A DNA stretch of 64,000 bases from Alphaproteobacteria bacterium (GCA_017308235.1 JAFKFL010000011.1:490936-554935); one strand, 5' to 3'. Shown: positions 43,344 through 51,565, numbered from the stretch's first letter. The notes: generated from the sequence alone by a model not told the origin. Translations and numbers: made by a program.

Positions 43344-44576
43344 TCAGCGCCGCTCGAAGTCGATGCGCTCGTCGACTGGCAGGCCGAGAAGATGGCGGCG
43401 TAGGCAATCCAGCCCGAGCTCTGCGGCACCAATACGCACCCAATCTCGCCCGCCGACCAGGCGTGCCTGGCGGGCGACTGCGGTCGCCGGATCGGCAATG
43501 CCTATGGCAATCGTGGCGCCGAAGTCGGGTCGGTCGGCGCCTTCGTCGAGCTGCATCAGGACGGCGAGGCCATGGCTCGCGCCGCTCTCGGCGCGCAGCT
43601 CGGTCGCGAGTTTGGCGGCTGCTTCCTTTGAGGCGCCGTCCGCGGGCAAGGCGCGCGATATCGTGCCGCGCTTGAACACTGTCTCCGCGCCGGGAAGCGA
43701 GGCGATGCGCGCGGCGATGGTACCGCTGGTGAAGGTCTCGGCGACCGACAGCGTGTAGCCGCCGGCGCCGAGCTTGGCGAGTAACACGCCTTCCAGCGTC
43801 TGCTCGTCCTCGGCGACCACGAAGTTGCCGAGCCGCCGGCGCACCTCGGCCTCCGCCGGCGCGAGCTTGCGCAAAAGATCGTCCGCGTCGGCGCCGCGCG
43901 CGGCGAGCTTGGTCTCGAGCTGCGGGTAGTGGGCCTGGAAGCCGAGCTTGATCTCGCCGTCGATGGCGAGGCCCGGGATGCCGGCCAGCATCTCGTCGGC
44001 GCGTGATTCGCCGATACCGAAGGTGTGGAAGCGTTTCAGCCGCGTGACGCCGGTGATGCCGCCGAGCTTCAGGAGCCGCGGGATCACCTGCTCGTCGAGC
44101 ATGCGCCGCATCTCGCGCGGCACGCCTGGCGTGAACAGGAAGCGCGCCTTGCCGATGGTGACGGCGAAGCCGCAGGCCGTGCCGATCGGGTTGTCGATGA
44201 ACTCCGCACCTTCCGGCAGCATCGCCTGCTTCTTGTTGTTGACCGGCATCACCCGCCCGCGGCGGGCGTAGGACTCGGTCATGCGCTGCATCCAGTATTC
44301 GCTCAGCACCAGCGGCACACCGCAGGCTTCGGCCGCCACTTCCTGGCTGAGATCGTCAACGGTCGGACCCAGCCCGCCATTCACTATCACTGCATCGGCG
44401 CGCTCGCCTGCCTGGCGGAAGGCCGCGAGCAGGCTCGTGCGATCGTCGCCGACGGTTGTCCCCCAATGCACGTCCAATCCGACCTCGGCGAGCCGGCGGG
44501 CGATATGACTGTAGTTGGTGTTGATGGTCTTGCCGGTCAGGATCTCATCGCCTGTACACAAAATCTCAACGCGCAT
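43344..44576 (-). CDS. CinA-family protein with intact MoCF domain and eroded deamidase domain
   Basis: 410 residues from the ATG at 44576. The N-terminal MoCF domain is clear (EILCTGDEILTGKTINTN and VNGGLGPTVDDLSQE). In the C-terminal CinA domain the usual AESCTGG is AETFTSG, the region after the PG turn (VFKRGTISRAL) lacks the usual GGVVSYSN, and the conserved TGIAGPGG loop is absent (VLMQLDEGADRPDF). NMN-deamidase activity seems unlikely. The N-terminal domain may still hydrolyse nucleotide sugars or ADP-ribose. It lies 83 bases upstream of the Rieske gene on the same strand. Confidence 0.8.
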   Translation of the reverse strand: MRVEILCTGDEILTGKTINTNYSHIARRLAEVGLDVHWGTTVGDDRTSLLAAFRQAGERADAVIVNGGLGPTVDDLSQEVAAEACGVPLVLSEYWMQRMTESYARRGRVMPVNNKKQAMLPEGAEFIDNPIGTACGFAVTIGKARFLFTPGVPREMRRMLDEQVIPRLLKLGGITGVTRLKRFHTFGIGESRADEMLAGIPGLAIDGEIKLGFQAHYPQLETKLAARGADADDLLRKLAPAEAEVRRRLGNFVVAEDEQTLEGVLLAKLGAGGYTLSVAETFTSGTIAARIASLPGAETVFKRGTISRALPADGASKEAAAKLATELRAESGASHGLAVLMQLDEGADRPDFGATIAIGIADPATAVARQARLVGGRDWVRIGAAELGLDCLRRHLLGLPVDERIDFERR

Positions 44577-44688
44577 GTTCGCCGGCTGCCTTTCCTTGAG
44601 GGCATGACAGTATCGCGACAAACGCGCTGCATCTCCAGTGGCCGCTCACCGTACAATGCCCCTGGGGATGGCATCACGGAGGAAAGGC

Positions 44689-45516
44689 ATGGGGGCAAAT
44701 CTGCGTCTGGTCGGGGCGCCTTCGCTGTCCCTCGACAGCGACGAGCTGGCGCGCGACTACGAACGGATCAGCGCCACCCGCCAGTTCCAGTCGGGCCAGC
44801 GGCTGGTGGCCGATCTCGGCATCATGCCGGGCGAGCATGTACTCGATCTCGGCTGCGGCACGGGGCTGCTTGCCGAGCATATCGCCGAAATCGTCGGCCC
44901 GCAGGGCAGGGTGGTGGGCGTCGATCCCCTGCCATTGCGCATCGAGCTTGCCCGCAGCAAGCGACGCCCCAACCTCTCGTTCGAGGTGGGCGATGCCTAC
45001 GACCTCGACATGCTGCAGGACTCCTCGTTCGACGTCGTGGTCATGAACGCGGTGTTCCACTGGTTTCCCGAGAAGACGCGACCGCTCCTTGAATGTGCAC
45101 GTGTGCTGCGGCCCGACGGACGCGTCGGCATCGGCACAGTGCTGAAGGGTCATCGCACCCGCATACACCAGATCGCGAGCAAGGTGCTGGCCGAGCCGCC
45201 GTTCGACCGCTTCCCGCGGCCGCGCGCGCAGCTCGTGTTCCCGGTCGATCCCGAGGAGATGCGCGCCTTCTTCGAGATCACGGGCTTTTCGCCCTCGCTG
45301 ATCGAGGTGCGCGAGAGCACACGTATGTGGCCCTCGCCGGAGGCTGCGATCCGCTTCTCGGAGGCAAGCTCGTTCGGCAATTTCCTGGGCCATCTGCCAA
45401 CCGAGCTCAGATCACGCGCCCGCACAACCATCCGCCTGCGCCTGCAGAACCTGATGACCGCAGACGGCATCGTCCATCACGGCCAACGGCTCGTGGCGAC
45501 CGCGATCAGAAAGTAA
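44689..45516 (+). CDS. Class I SAM-dependent methyltransferase
   Basis: 275 residues from the ATG at 44689, behind CGGAGGAAAGG. Motif I is VLDLGCGTGLLAEHI, motif II VVGVDPLPL, and the later DVVVMNAVFHWFP is the ubiE/Methyltransf_11 post-motif region. It may act on a small molecule or quinone-like acceptor; unknown. Two alternative upstream ATGs exist. It is divergent from the CinA gene. Confidence 0.83.
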   Translation: MGANLRLVGAPSLSLDSDELARDYERISATRQFQSGQRLVADLGIMPGEHVLDLGCGTGLLAEHIAEIVGPQGRVVGVDPLPLRIELARSKRRPNLSFEVGDAYDLDMLQDSSFDVVVMNAVFHWFPEKTRPLLECARVLRPDGRVGIGTVLKGHRTRIHQIASKVLAEPPFDRFPRPRAQLVFPVDPEEMRAFFEITGFSPSLIEVRESTRMWPSPEAAIRFSEASSFGNFLGHLPTELRSRARTTIRLRLQNLMTADGIVHHGQRLVATAIRK

Positions 45517-45524
45517 TCTCTTCT

Positions 45525-45598
45525 GGACCGCGAGCGTCCCGCTCGCTCTTTCAGCGCATTCATATGCGCGCCATGAGCGAGCGGGACGCTCGCGGTCC
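45525..45598. repeat. Palindromic intergenic element, GGACCGCG family, copy 4
   Basis: 74 bases with perfect 24-base arms (45525-45548 and 45575-45598) beginning GGACCGCGAGCGTCCC. It lies between the convergent methyltransferase and HtrA-like genes, where a bidirectional terminator is expected. Confidence 0.82.
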
Positions 45599-45614
45599 GA
45601 CTGAGTATGAGAGT

Positions 45615-46613
45615 CTACCGCCGCGCCTGCCGCTCCACCGGCACCAGCGTGCGGGTCTCGACGGCGCCACCGCGTAGGATCGAGAGGGCCGTCGCCTTGC
45701 CGATCCGCGTCGCGTTCAGGAGCCGCACCAGGTCATCCGCGCCTTCCACCGCGATGCCGTCCAGCGACAGGATCAGGTCGCCCGTCAGGAGGCCGGCCGC
45801 GGCGGCCGGGCCGCCCGACATCACCTCGCTGATGCGGATCGCCCGCTTGCCCGCGCCCGTCGCGAGGCCGATGCGGCGCGGCAGCGGCACCGTCTCGGCG
45901 GCGATGCCGATATGGGCGCGGCGCACCCGACCGTGCGCAATGAACTCGCTCACCGTCAGCACCGCCGTGTTCGACGCCACGGCGAAGCAGATGCCTTGGG
46001 CGCGGGCGATCATGGCGGTGTTGATGCCCACCACCTCGCCCAGGGTCGAGACCAACGGCCCGCCCGAATTGCCGGGGTTGAGCGCGGCGTCGGTCTGGAT
46101 CACGTCGTCGATCAGCCGGCCTGACGTGGCGCGCAGGCTGCGGCCGAGCGCCGACACGACGCCCGCCGTCACCGTCGATTCAAAGCCCAGCGGATTGCCG
46201 ATCGCCACCACGAGCTGGCCGCGCCGCAATGCCTTGGAATCGCCCAGCGCCGCGGCTGGCGTGCCGGCCGGCAGGTCGGTGCGCAGAAGCGCGAGGTCGG
46301 TGTCGGGGTCGTCGCCCATCACCCGCGCCTCGCGCACGCTGCCGTCGGCAAAGGTGAGCTGTACGCGGCCCGCGCCGCCCACGACATGGGAGTTGGTGAG
46401 CACCAGCCCGTCGCCCGCGATCACCACGCCCGAACCGGTCCCGCCGCCGGGCTTGCCGTCGTCGCTGACGCGCTCCACGCGCACCACCGCCGGCCCGACC
46501 CGGTCCACGACCGCGATCACGGCGCGTGAATAGGCGTCGAGCAGGGAACTGTCATCAAGCGGGCGGGCATCAGGCGGTCGGGCATCAAGCGGGCGGGGAT
46601 TGTCGAGCGGCAC
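45615..46613 (-). CDS. HtrA/DegP-like trypsin-fold serine protease with a PDZ domain, no signal peptide seen
   Basis: 332 residues from the GTG at 46613 behind GGAGG. The triad is His in LTNSHVV, Asp in DTDLALL and Ser in NPGNSGGPLV, followed by a PDZ domain (ISEVMSGGPAAAAGLLTGDLI). HtrA proteins degrade or refold damaged proteins in the periplasm. Here the N-terminus has no hydrophobic leader; instead it has a short repeat of Asp/Arg/Pro-rich units (ARPPDARPLD). The enzyme may act in the cytoplasm or use another export route. Confidence 0.88.
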   Translation of the reverse strand: MPLDNPRPLDARPPDARPLDDSSLLDAYSRAVIAVVDRVGPAVVRVERVSDDGKPGGGTGSGVVIAGDGLVLTNSHVVGGAGRVQLTFADGSVREARVMGDDPDTDLALLRTDLPAGTPAAALGDSKALRRGQLVVAIGNPLGFESTVTAGVVSALGRSLRATSGRLIDDVIQTDAALNPGNSGGPLVSTLGEVVGINTAMIARAQGICFAVASNTAVLTVSEFIAHGRVRRAHIGIAAETVPLPRRIGLATGAGKRAIRISEVMSGGPAAAAGLLTGDLILSLDGIAVEGADDLVRLLNATRIGKATALSILRGGAVETRTLVPVERQARR

Positions 46614-46690
46614 GGGGCACCTCCGGGAAAGGAGGGGCTATATGGGGTGGGCGGGGCGGGATTTCACGCCTTCGCCGCCGGCAGGTCTTC

Positions 46691-46725
46691 TTGACAGTAT
46701 TACCTTATAAGTATAGTGTACTATA
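46691..46725 (+). promoter_or_regulatory. Promoter and palindromic operator of the GntR-SPFH operon
   Basis: TTGACA at 46691-46696 and TATAGT at 46712-46717 (15 bases apart) form a promoter. TATAGT-GT-ACTATA at 46712-46725 is a perfect palindrome over the -10 box. Predicted transcription starts near 46724, four bases before the ATG, so the message is probably leaderless. Confidence 0.6.
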
Positions 46726-46727
46726 TA

Positions 46728-47129
46728 ATGCATACAGAGGACATCCTCAACCGCATCAGGCTCGAGAACACAGGCGTGCCGATCTACGTCCAGCTCCGTG
46801 AGCAGATCCTGCGGTTGCTTGGCGCGGGGGCGCTCAGTCCTGGCGACCAGATGCCGACGATGCGCGAGGTCGCCGTCGCCTTGAAAGTCGATCTCAACAC
46901 GGTGCGCCATGCCTATGACGAACTGGAGCGGCTGGGTGCCATCACGCTGGTTCGGGGGCGGGGCAGCTTTGTCGCCGAGCCGCCGGCGGCGATGAACGGG
47001 CGTGCCGCGATGGCGCAGACCGATACGCTCGCAAAGCAGGTGATCGCGACGGCGCTGGCGATGGGAGTCGATCCCGCGACATTGGCCGATCGCATAACGG
47101 CCCTGGCCGGGAAGGAGAACAAGCCATGA
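46728..47129 (+). CDS. GntR-family (YtrA-type) transcriptional regulator
   Basis: 133 residues from the ATG at 46728; a GTG at 46716 is possible but lies inside the predicted -10 box. The winged helix is clear: VPIYVQLREQILRLLGAGAL, MPTMREVAVALKVDLNTVRHAYDELERLG and VRGRGSFV. The short C-terminal part (about 60 residues) with no ligand domain is the YtrA pattern. The stop overlaps the SPFH gene by four bases. The palindrome over the promoter makes autoregulation likely. Confidence 0.9.
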   Translation: MHTEDILNRIRLENTGVPIYVQLREQILRLLGAGALSPGDQMPTMREVAVALKVDLNTVRHAYDELERLGAITLVRGRGSFVAEPPAAMNGRAAMAQTDTLAKQVIATALAMGVDPATLADRITALAGKENKP

Positions 47130-48025
47130 TGAACGCCTTGACGTGGGGCGGGCGCAATCGACCCGCCGTGGTTCTGGCCAACATACTCATTGGCCTTGGC
47201 CTTGTTACGGCATGGTTCGCCTACAGCCGAGCGGAGCCGCTCTGTTGGGTGGCTGCCGCTATCCTGGTGCTTGCGGGATTATTGGTGCCGCAGGCGCTGA
47301 TGATCGCCAATCAGTGGGAACGTGCCGTGGTGCTGCGGCTCGGTCGACTCACCGCGATCCGCGGTCCCGGCCTGTTCATGATCGTTCCGTTTATCGACTC
47401 CGTTGCCTCCTGGCTCGACCAACGTATCCAGATAACGGAGTTCAATGCCGAGCAGGCGCTCAGCAAGGACACAGTGCCGGTGAACATCGACGCGATCGTG
47501 TTCTGGCAGATCCACGATCCCCAGCGCGCCGCGCTGGAGATCACCGACTATCGGTCGGCGATCGGCAGGGTGGCTCAGACGTCGCTGCGCGAGATGGTGG
47601 GTTCGTCGCTATTGTCGATGCTGCTTTCCGACCGCAAGCAGGGCGACGTGCTTTTGCGCGAGGATATCAGCCGCAAGACCGCGGAGTGGGGCGTCAATGT
47701 GATCTCCGTCGAGATCCGCGATATCGGTGTCCCCTCCGCGTTGCAGGATGCGATGAGCCGTCAGGCTCAGGCCGAGCGCGAGCGGCTGGCTCGAGTGATG
47801 CTGGGCCAGGCTGAAGTGGAAGTGGCGCAGAAATTCGTCGAAGCTGCTGAAACCTATGGTCGCAGCGCTGCGGCGCTACAGCTACGAGCGATGAACATCA
47901 TCTACGAGACCACGAAAGAGCGTGGCGCTACGATCCTTATCCCGAGCGCCATGGTCGATAGCATGAACCCCGGCGGCATCATGGCGCTCGCGGCTGCAGC
48001 GCAATCTGCACCGAAGGCGGCGTGA
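47126..48025 (+). CDS. SPFH/band 7 (stomatin-like, slipin) protein
   Basis: 299 residues. Two N-terminal hydrophobic segments (ANILIGLGLVTAWFAYS and CWVAAAILVLAGLLV) anchor an SPFH domain: NQWERAVVLRLGRLTAIRGPGLFMIVPFIDS, of which the GPGLFMIVPF part is diagnostic. Then come VPVNIDAIVFWQIHDPQRAALE and a coiled C-terminal helix rich in Ala/Glu. Stomatin-like proteins form membrane scaffolds. It is co-translated with the GntR gene. The usual NfeD partner is not adjacent. Confidence 0.9.
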   Translation: MMNALTWGGRNRPAVVLANILIGLGLVTAWFAYSRAEPLCWVAAAILVLAGLLVPQALMIANQWERAVVLRLGRLTAIRGPGLFMIVPFIDSVASWLDQRIQITEFNAEQALSKDTVPVNIDAIVFWQIHDPQRAALEITDYRSAIGRVAQTSLREMVGSSLLSMLLSDRKQGDVLLREDISRKTAEWGVNVISVEIRDIGVPSALQDAMSRQAQAERERLARVMLGQAEVEVAQKFVEAAETYGRSAAALQLRAMNIIYETTKERGATILIPSAMVDSMNPGGIMALAAAAQSAPKAA

Positions 48026-48057
48026 GACGATATGTCCGATGATGGCGTCGTCGACCG

Positions 48058-48522
48058 CTACTCCACCTTCACATCAATGCTGAAGCGCGCCTCGCCCTGG
48101 GTACTTCCGACCGCGATCAAGTACGTGCCGGTGCGGGGCACATGGCCGCTCCAGCGTGTCGCATCGTCTCCGTTGCCGGTCGCGGACAACGCCTTGCCGA
48201 CGAACTCCAGCGTGCCGTCGGCATCGCGTTGCACCTTGGTGTCGGGTTCATAGATCTGGAACACCGCATTGTCGTCGGGCGCCGTGAGGCTGACGGTGAG
48301 CGTCTGCCCCTGGGCCGCGGTCAGCGAATAGAGGTTGCGGTTGCCGAGCAGCACACGTCCGCCGACCGTGCCGCCGTGCGATCCCTTGGGGAAGAAGATC
48401 GGCCTGACTTTCGGCACGGGCTGCGGTGCGGGGTCGGCGGCATAAGCGGGTGATACGACGAGCGGCACGGCAAACGGAACGGACGCCAGCAGCGCGAGAC
48501 AGAAGATCAGGACCAATTTCAT
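48058..48522 (-). CDS. Exported small beta-sandwich protein of unknown function
   Basis: 154 residues with a Sec signal (LIFCLALLASVPFAVPLVVSPAYA) and a mature part of alternating strands (NRNLYSLTAAQGQTLTVSLTA, GTYLIAVGSTQGEARFSIDVKV). It resembles bacterial pre-peptidase C-terminal (PPC) domains, but stands alone without a catalytic domain. The function is unknown. It is convergent with the SPFH gene and 10 bases after the cupin stop. Confidence 0.65.
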   Translation of the reverse strand: MKLVLIFCLALLASVPFAVPLVVSPAYAADPAPQPVPKVRPIFFPKGSHGGTVGGRVLLGNRNLYSLTAAQGQTLTVSLTAPDDNAVFQIYEPDTKVQRDADGTLEFVGKALSATGNGDDATRWSGHVPRTGTYLIAVGSTQGEARFSIDVKVE

Positions 48523-48532
48523 GGCGGGAGCT

Positions 48533-48928
48533 TCAATCGGCCATTGCCGTCTCGAAGTCCGCCGGCATGGTGATCTCCAGCACCTCGAAGTCCTCGGAGT
48601 GGGCGATTTCCTTGTGCTTGATTCCGGGCGGCTGATAGACGGTCGAGCCTGCGACCAGCTTATGCTCGCCGTAGCCCTCGTATTCGAAGATCGCCCAGCC
48701 CTTCAGCACATAGACGAACTGGAAGGAGAGCGCATGGGTATGGCGCGGCGCATCGGCGTGCTTGCCCGGCTTGGCGCGGATTACGTGGGCGCCCACCTTG
48801 CCGCCGGTCAGCTTGTCGATCCCGAGCGGGCGGTACTCGAAGAAGGGCCGCAGCCCGTCGGGCTTGAAGGAATCCGGGCCCAGGTGGTTCACGATGGCGG
48901 CCTTGGCGGCGGCATGGCTGTCAGGCAT
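48533..48928 (-). CDS. Cupin-fold protein
   Basis: 131 residues with metal ligands in PRHTHALSFQFVYVLKG (His, His, Glu absent, Gln in its place) and VYQPPGIKHKEI (late His). It is a single-domain cupin, cytoplasmic, with GGGAGGAAG before the ATG at 48928. It may be a small-molecule isomerase, dioxygenase or binding protein. It lies upstream of the URC1-like gene on the opposite strand and may share its control region. Confidence 0.75.
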   Translation of the reverse strand: MPDSHAAAKAAIVNHLGPDSFKPDGLRPFFEYRPLGIDKLTGGKVGAHVIRAKPGKHADAPRHTHALSFQFVYVLKGWAIFEYEGYGEHKLVAGSTVYQPPGIKHKEIAHSEDFEVLEITMPADFETAMAD

Positions 48929-48963
48929 GGCTTCCTCCCGTGTTCGATCTGCAAACCCTTGGA

Positions 48964-49013
48964 TTCTAATGCCTTAGCGACATTCTTTCTTTCTTTATTC
49001 ACAGGCACTAGAA
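48964..49013. promoter_or_regulatory. Imperfect inverted repeat, possible operator for the URC cluster
   Basis: TTCTAATGCC (48964-48973) and GGCACTAGAA (49004-49013) pair at 9 of 10 bases across 30 bases, in the only AT-rich part of the gap between the cupin gene and the URC1-like gene. The URC1 start with AGGAAAG follows at 49051. Confidence 0.4.
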
Positions 49014-49050
49014 TGCCTCGCTTTCCCGCCTTTTGGCATCAGGAAAGCAT

Positions 49051-50286
49051 ATGGCTCACATTAGACTGAACACGCACCCTTCCCAGGGGGGCCGGGCGGC
49101 CCCGCCAGTGGTTTGGGGTGCGCGCGATCCCGCCGTGCGCGGACCGGTGGTCGGCACGGTGGCCGATCCGGCGAAACGCAATGCGATTGGCGTCCATTCG
49201 GGCAGCTACGGCATCTATCGCGCGCTGGCGATCGCGGCGCAGGAGCTGAAGCCGGGCCATCGTCCCGACCTCACGGATACGTCGCCGGCCGAGCGGATCG
49301 GGCCGTTCGAGAGCTGGTTCGACCCCAAGAAGATCGTGTCGCTCGATCCCTGGGGCCACCTGGTGGCCGAGGTCTTTGCCGACAAGCTAGCCGCGGGCTG
49401 GGATATCCGCCCCACCATCGCTGTCACCAAGGCACGTGTGCAGATGCCCGAGATCCGGGACGCGATCGTGGCCGGACGGTTAAAGCCCGACAACGATCTC
49501 CTGATGCCGAACGGCGACGTGCGCGTGACCAAGGCGGCCATCGAGCCGGTGTGGTGGTTGCCCGGCATCGCCGAGCGTTTCGGCGTCAAGGAGACCGACC
49601 TGCGCCGCACCCTGTTCGAGCATACGGGTGGCATGTACACCGAGCTCGTGACGCGGTCCGACCTCGAACTCTTCCTGCCGCCAATCGGCGGCTCGACGAT
49701 CTATTTCTTTGGCGATGTGACCAAGCTCGGCAAGCCCGAGACGAAGATCGCCTGCCGCCTCCATGACGAATGCAATGGTTCGGACGTGTTCGGCTCCGAC
49801 ATCTGCACCTGCCGGCCTTACCTCGCACATGGCATCGAGATCTGCATCGAGATGGCGCAGAAGGGCGGCGTGGGCGCCGTGATCTACAATCGGAAGGAAG
49901 GCCGGGCGCTGGGCGAGGTCACCAAGTTCCTCGTCTATAACGCACGCAAGCGCCAGCCCGGCGGCGATTCGGCGGCGCAATACTTCAACCGCACCGAATG
50001 CGTGGCGGGCGTGCAGGACATGCGCTTCCAGGAGCTGATGCCTGATGTCCTTCATTGGCTCGGCATCGCGCGGATCGACCGCTTCGCTTCGATGAGCAAC
50101 ATGAAGTCTGACGCGTTGCGCGAGCAGGGCATCGAGATCGTGGAGCAGGTACCGATCCCCGACGATCTGATCCCGGCCGACGCGCAGGTCGAGATGGATG
50201 CCAAGAAGGCTGCGGGCTACTTCACGCTGACGAAGCCGGCGGTGGCCGATCTTGCCAAGCCCAAGGGCCGGAGTCTGACGGAATGA
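49051..50286 (+). CDS. GTP cyclohydrolase II-like protein (URC1 type, uracil catabolism)
   Basis: 411 residues from the ATG at 49051. The C-terminal half is a GTP-cyclohydrolase-II domain: HDECNGSDVFGSDICTCRPYL keeps the zinc cysteines (C...C-x-C), and NRKEGRALGEV replaces the usual RQEGRG. The N-terminal 190 residues are the URC1-specific extension. In riboflavin synthesis RibA opens GTP; URC1 is thought to open the ring of uridine nucleotides or a related pyrimidine in the URC pathway. The adjacent DUF1688 and uracil phosphoribosyltransferase genes make URC1 the better reading than riboflavin synthesis. Confidence 0.88.
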   Translation: MAHIRLNTHPSQGGRAAPPVVWGARDPAVRGPVVGTVADPAKRNAIGVHSGSYGIYRALAIAAQELKPGHRPDLTDTSPAERIGPFESWFDPKKIVSLDPWGHLVAEVFADKLAAGWDIRPTIAVTKARVQMPEIRDAIVAGRLKPDNDLLMPNGDVRVTKAAIEPVWWLPGIAERFGVKETDLRRTLFEHTGGMYTELVTRSDLELFLPPIGGSTIYFFGDVTKLGKPETKIACRLHDECNGSDVFGSDICTCRPYLAHGIEICIEMAQKGGVGAVIYNRKEGRALGEVTKFLVYNARKRQPGGDSAAQYFNRTECVAGVQDMRFQELMPDVLHWLGIARIDRFASMSNMKSDALREQGIEIVEQVPIPDDLIPADAQVEMDAKKAAGYFTLTKPAVADLAKPKGRSLTE

Positions 50287-50289
50287 TCG

Positions 50290-50390
50290 CTGGGGGCGCG
50301 CGACTCCAGTCGCGCGTATCTGCTCAGATACCAGGCGACCGCGCCACTTCAGCGCGGGGAAAGACCCCGCGCGCAGTGGCGCGCCCCCAG
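50290..50390. repeat. Compound palindromic element between the URC1- and URC4-type genes
   Basis: Outer arms CTGGGGGCGCGCGACT (50290-50305) and AGTGGCGCGCCCCCAG (50375-50390) pair at 15 of 16. Inside are two smaller hairpins: GCGCGACT/AGTCGCGC near 50299-50316 and GCGCGGGG/CCCCGCGC near 50353-50373. The element begins four bases after one stop and ends two bases before the next ATG. Confidence 0.8.
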
Positions 50391-50392
50391 CC

Positions 50393-51565
50393 ATGATCGA
50401 CTCGTTGAGCTACCTTCGCAGTCCGATCGCGATCCGCGAGCGGGCTGGGCAAATGCTGAAGTATGTCGAGGATGGCCGCTCTCGCTGGTTCGCCTCGGAC
50501 GCCAACGGCCTCGAAGCCGCCGTGCAGGCGACGCTCGCCGTCACGCGCGAGCGCTTCGTCAATCCGGCGGCGATCCCCTTCCATTCGCGCTGGCGGCATT
50601 TCGAGGCCGGCGGCCGTGACCGCTGGGCCACGCTGGCGCCGAAGCTGGCTGCGCTGCCGAAGGAAGAGGTGGCCCGCCGGCGCATGGATCTCGCTGTCGT
50701 CTCCGTGCTGCTCGACGCCGGGGCCGGCGCCACCTGGTCCTATCGCGAGCCTGATACGGGCGAGACCTATGCGCGCTCCGAGGGGCTGGGCGTCGCGAGC
50801 TTCCACATGTTCGCTGCGGGCGCTTTCAGCCGTGATCCCAAGAGCGATCCGTTGCGCGTCGATGCCGAACGCCTGGCCGTGCTCACGCCGATGGACATCG
50901 CGCTCGGCTTCCAGGTGAAGGGGCACAATCCCTTGCTCGGCCTGGAGGGCCGCGCCGAACTGTTGCGCAAGCTAGGCGGCATTGGACTCGAACGGCCGGG
51001 CGCTCTCTTCGACGTCATTGCGAAAGAGCATGACACCGTAAAGGCGGCGTCCATTCTCGCCGCTGTGCTCGACAAGCTGTCAGCGATCTGGCCGTCGCGG
51101 CTCTCGCTCGATGGCCAGCCGCTGGGCGACGTGTGGCGGCATCCGGCGATCGGCTTCGTGCCGTTCCACAAGCTCTCGCAGTGGATGTCCTACTCGCTGG
51201 TCGAGCCGATCGAAGGCGCGGGCCTCCGTGTGGTCGAGCTCGATTCGCTGACCGGCCTGCCGGAATATCGCAACGGCGGTCTTCTGGTCGATGCGGGCGC
51301 GCTGCGGCCCAAGCAATCGGCGCTCCTGAAGGAGAGCTTTGCGCCGGGCGACGAACCGATCGTGGAATGGCGCGCCCTCACCGTGGCACTGCTCGACCGC
51401 GTCGCCGAGCACGTCCGCCTGCAGCTGGGCCTCGATGCGGCGCGATTGCCGTTGGTGAAGGTGCTGGAGGCCGGCACGTGGTTTGCCGGACGCCGGCTCG
51501 CCGCCGAGCGCCGGCCGGGCGGGGGACCGCCGATCGCCGTCCAAAGCGACGGCACTGTTTTTTAG
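50393..51565 (+). CDS. DUF1688 / URC4 (urg3) family protein
   Basis: 390 residues, mainly helical, beginning LSYLRSPIAIRERAGQML and containing RWRHFEAGGRDRW and WMSYSLVEPIEGAG, typical of DUF1688. This is the URC4 protein of the uracil catabolic route. Its biochemical step is not known for certain; it is required for growth on uracil as nitrogen source in yeast. It lacks a signal peptide. The start abuts the palindromic element at 50290-50390, so no separate ribosome-binding site is obvious. Confidence 0.9.
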   Translation: MIDSLSYLRSPIAIRERAGQMLKYVEDGRSRWFASDANGLEAAVQATLAVTRERFVNPAAIPFHSRWRHFEAGGRDRWATLAPKLAALPKEEVARRRMDLAVVSVLLDAGAGATWSYREPDTGETYARSEGLGVASFHMFAAGAFSRDPKSDPLRVDAERLAVLTPMDIALGFQVKGHNPLLGLEGRAELLRKLGGIGLERPGALFDVIAKEHDTVKAASILAAVLDKLSAIWPSRLSLDGQPLGDVWRHPAIGFVPFHKLSQWMSYSLVEPIEGAGLRVVELDSLTGLPEYRNGGLLVDAGALRPKQSALLKESFAPGDEPIVEWRALTVALLDRVAEHVRLQLGLDAARLPLVKVLEAGTWFAGRRLAAERRPGGGPPIAVQSDGTVF

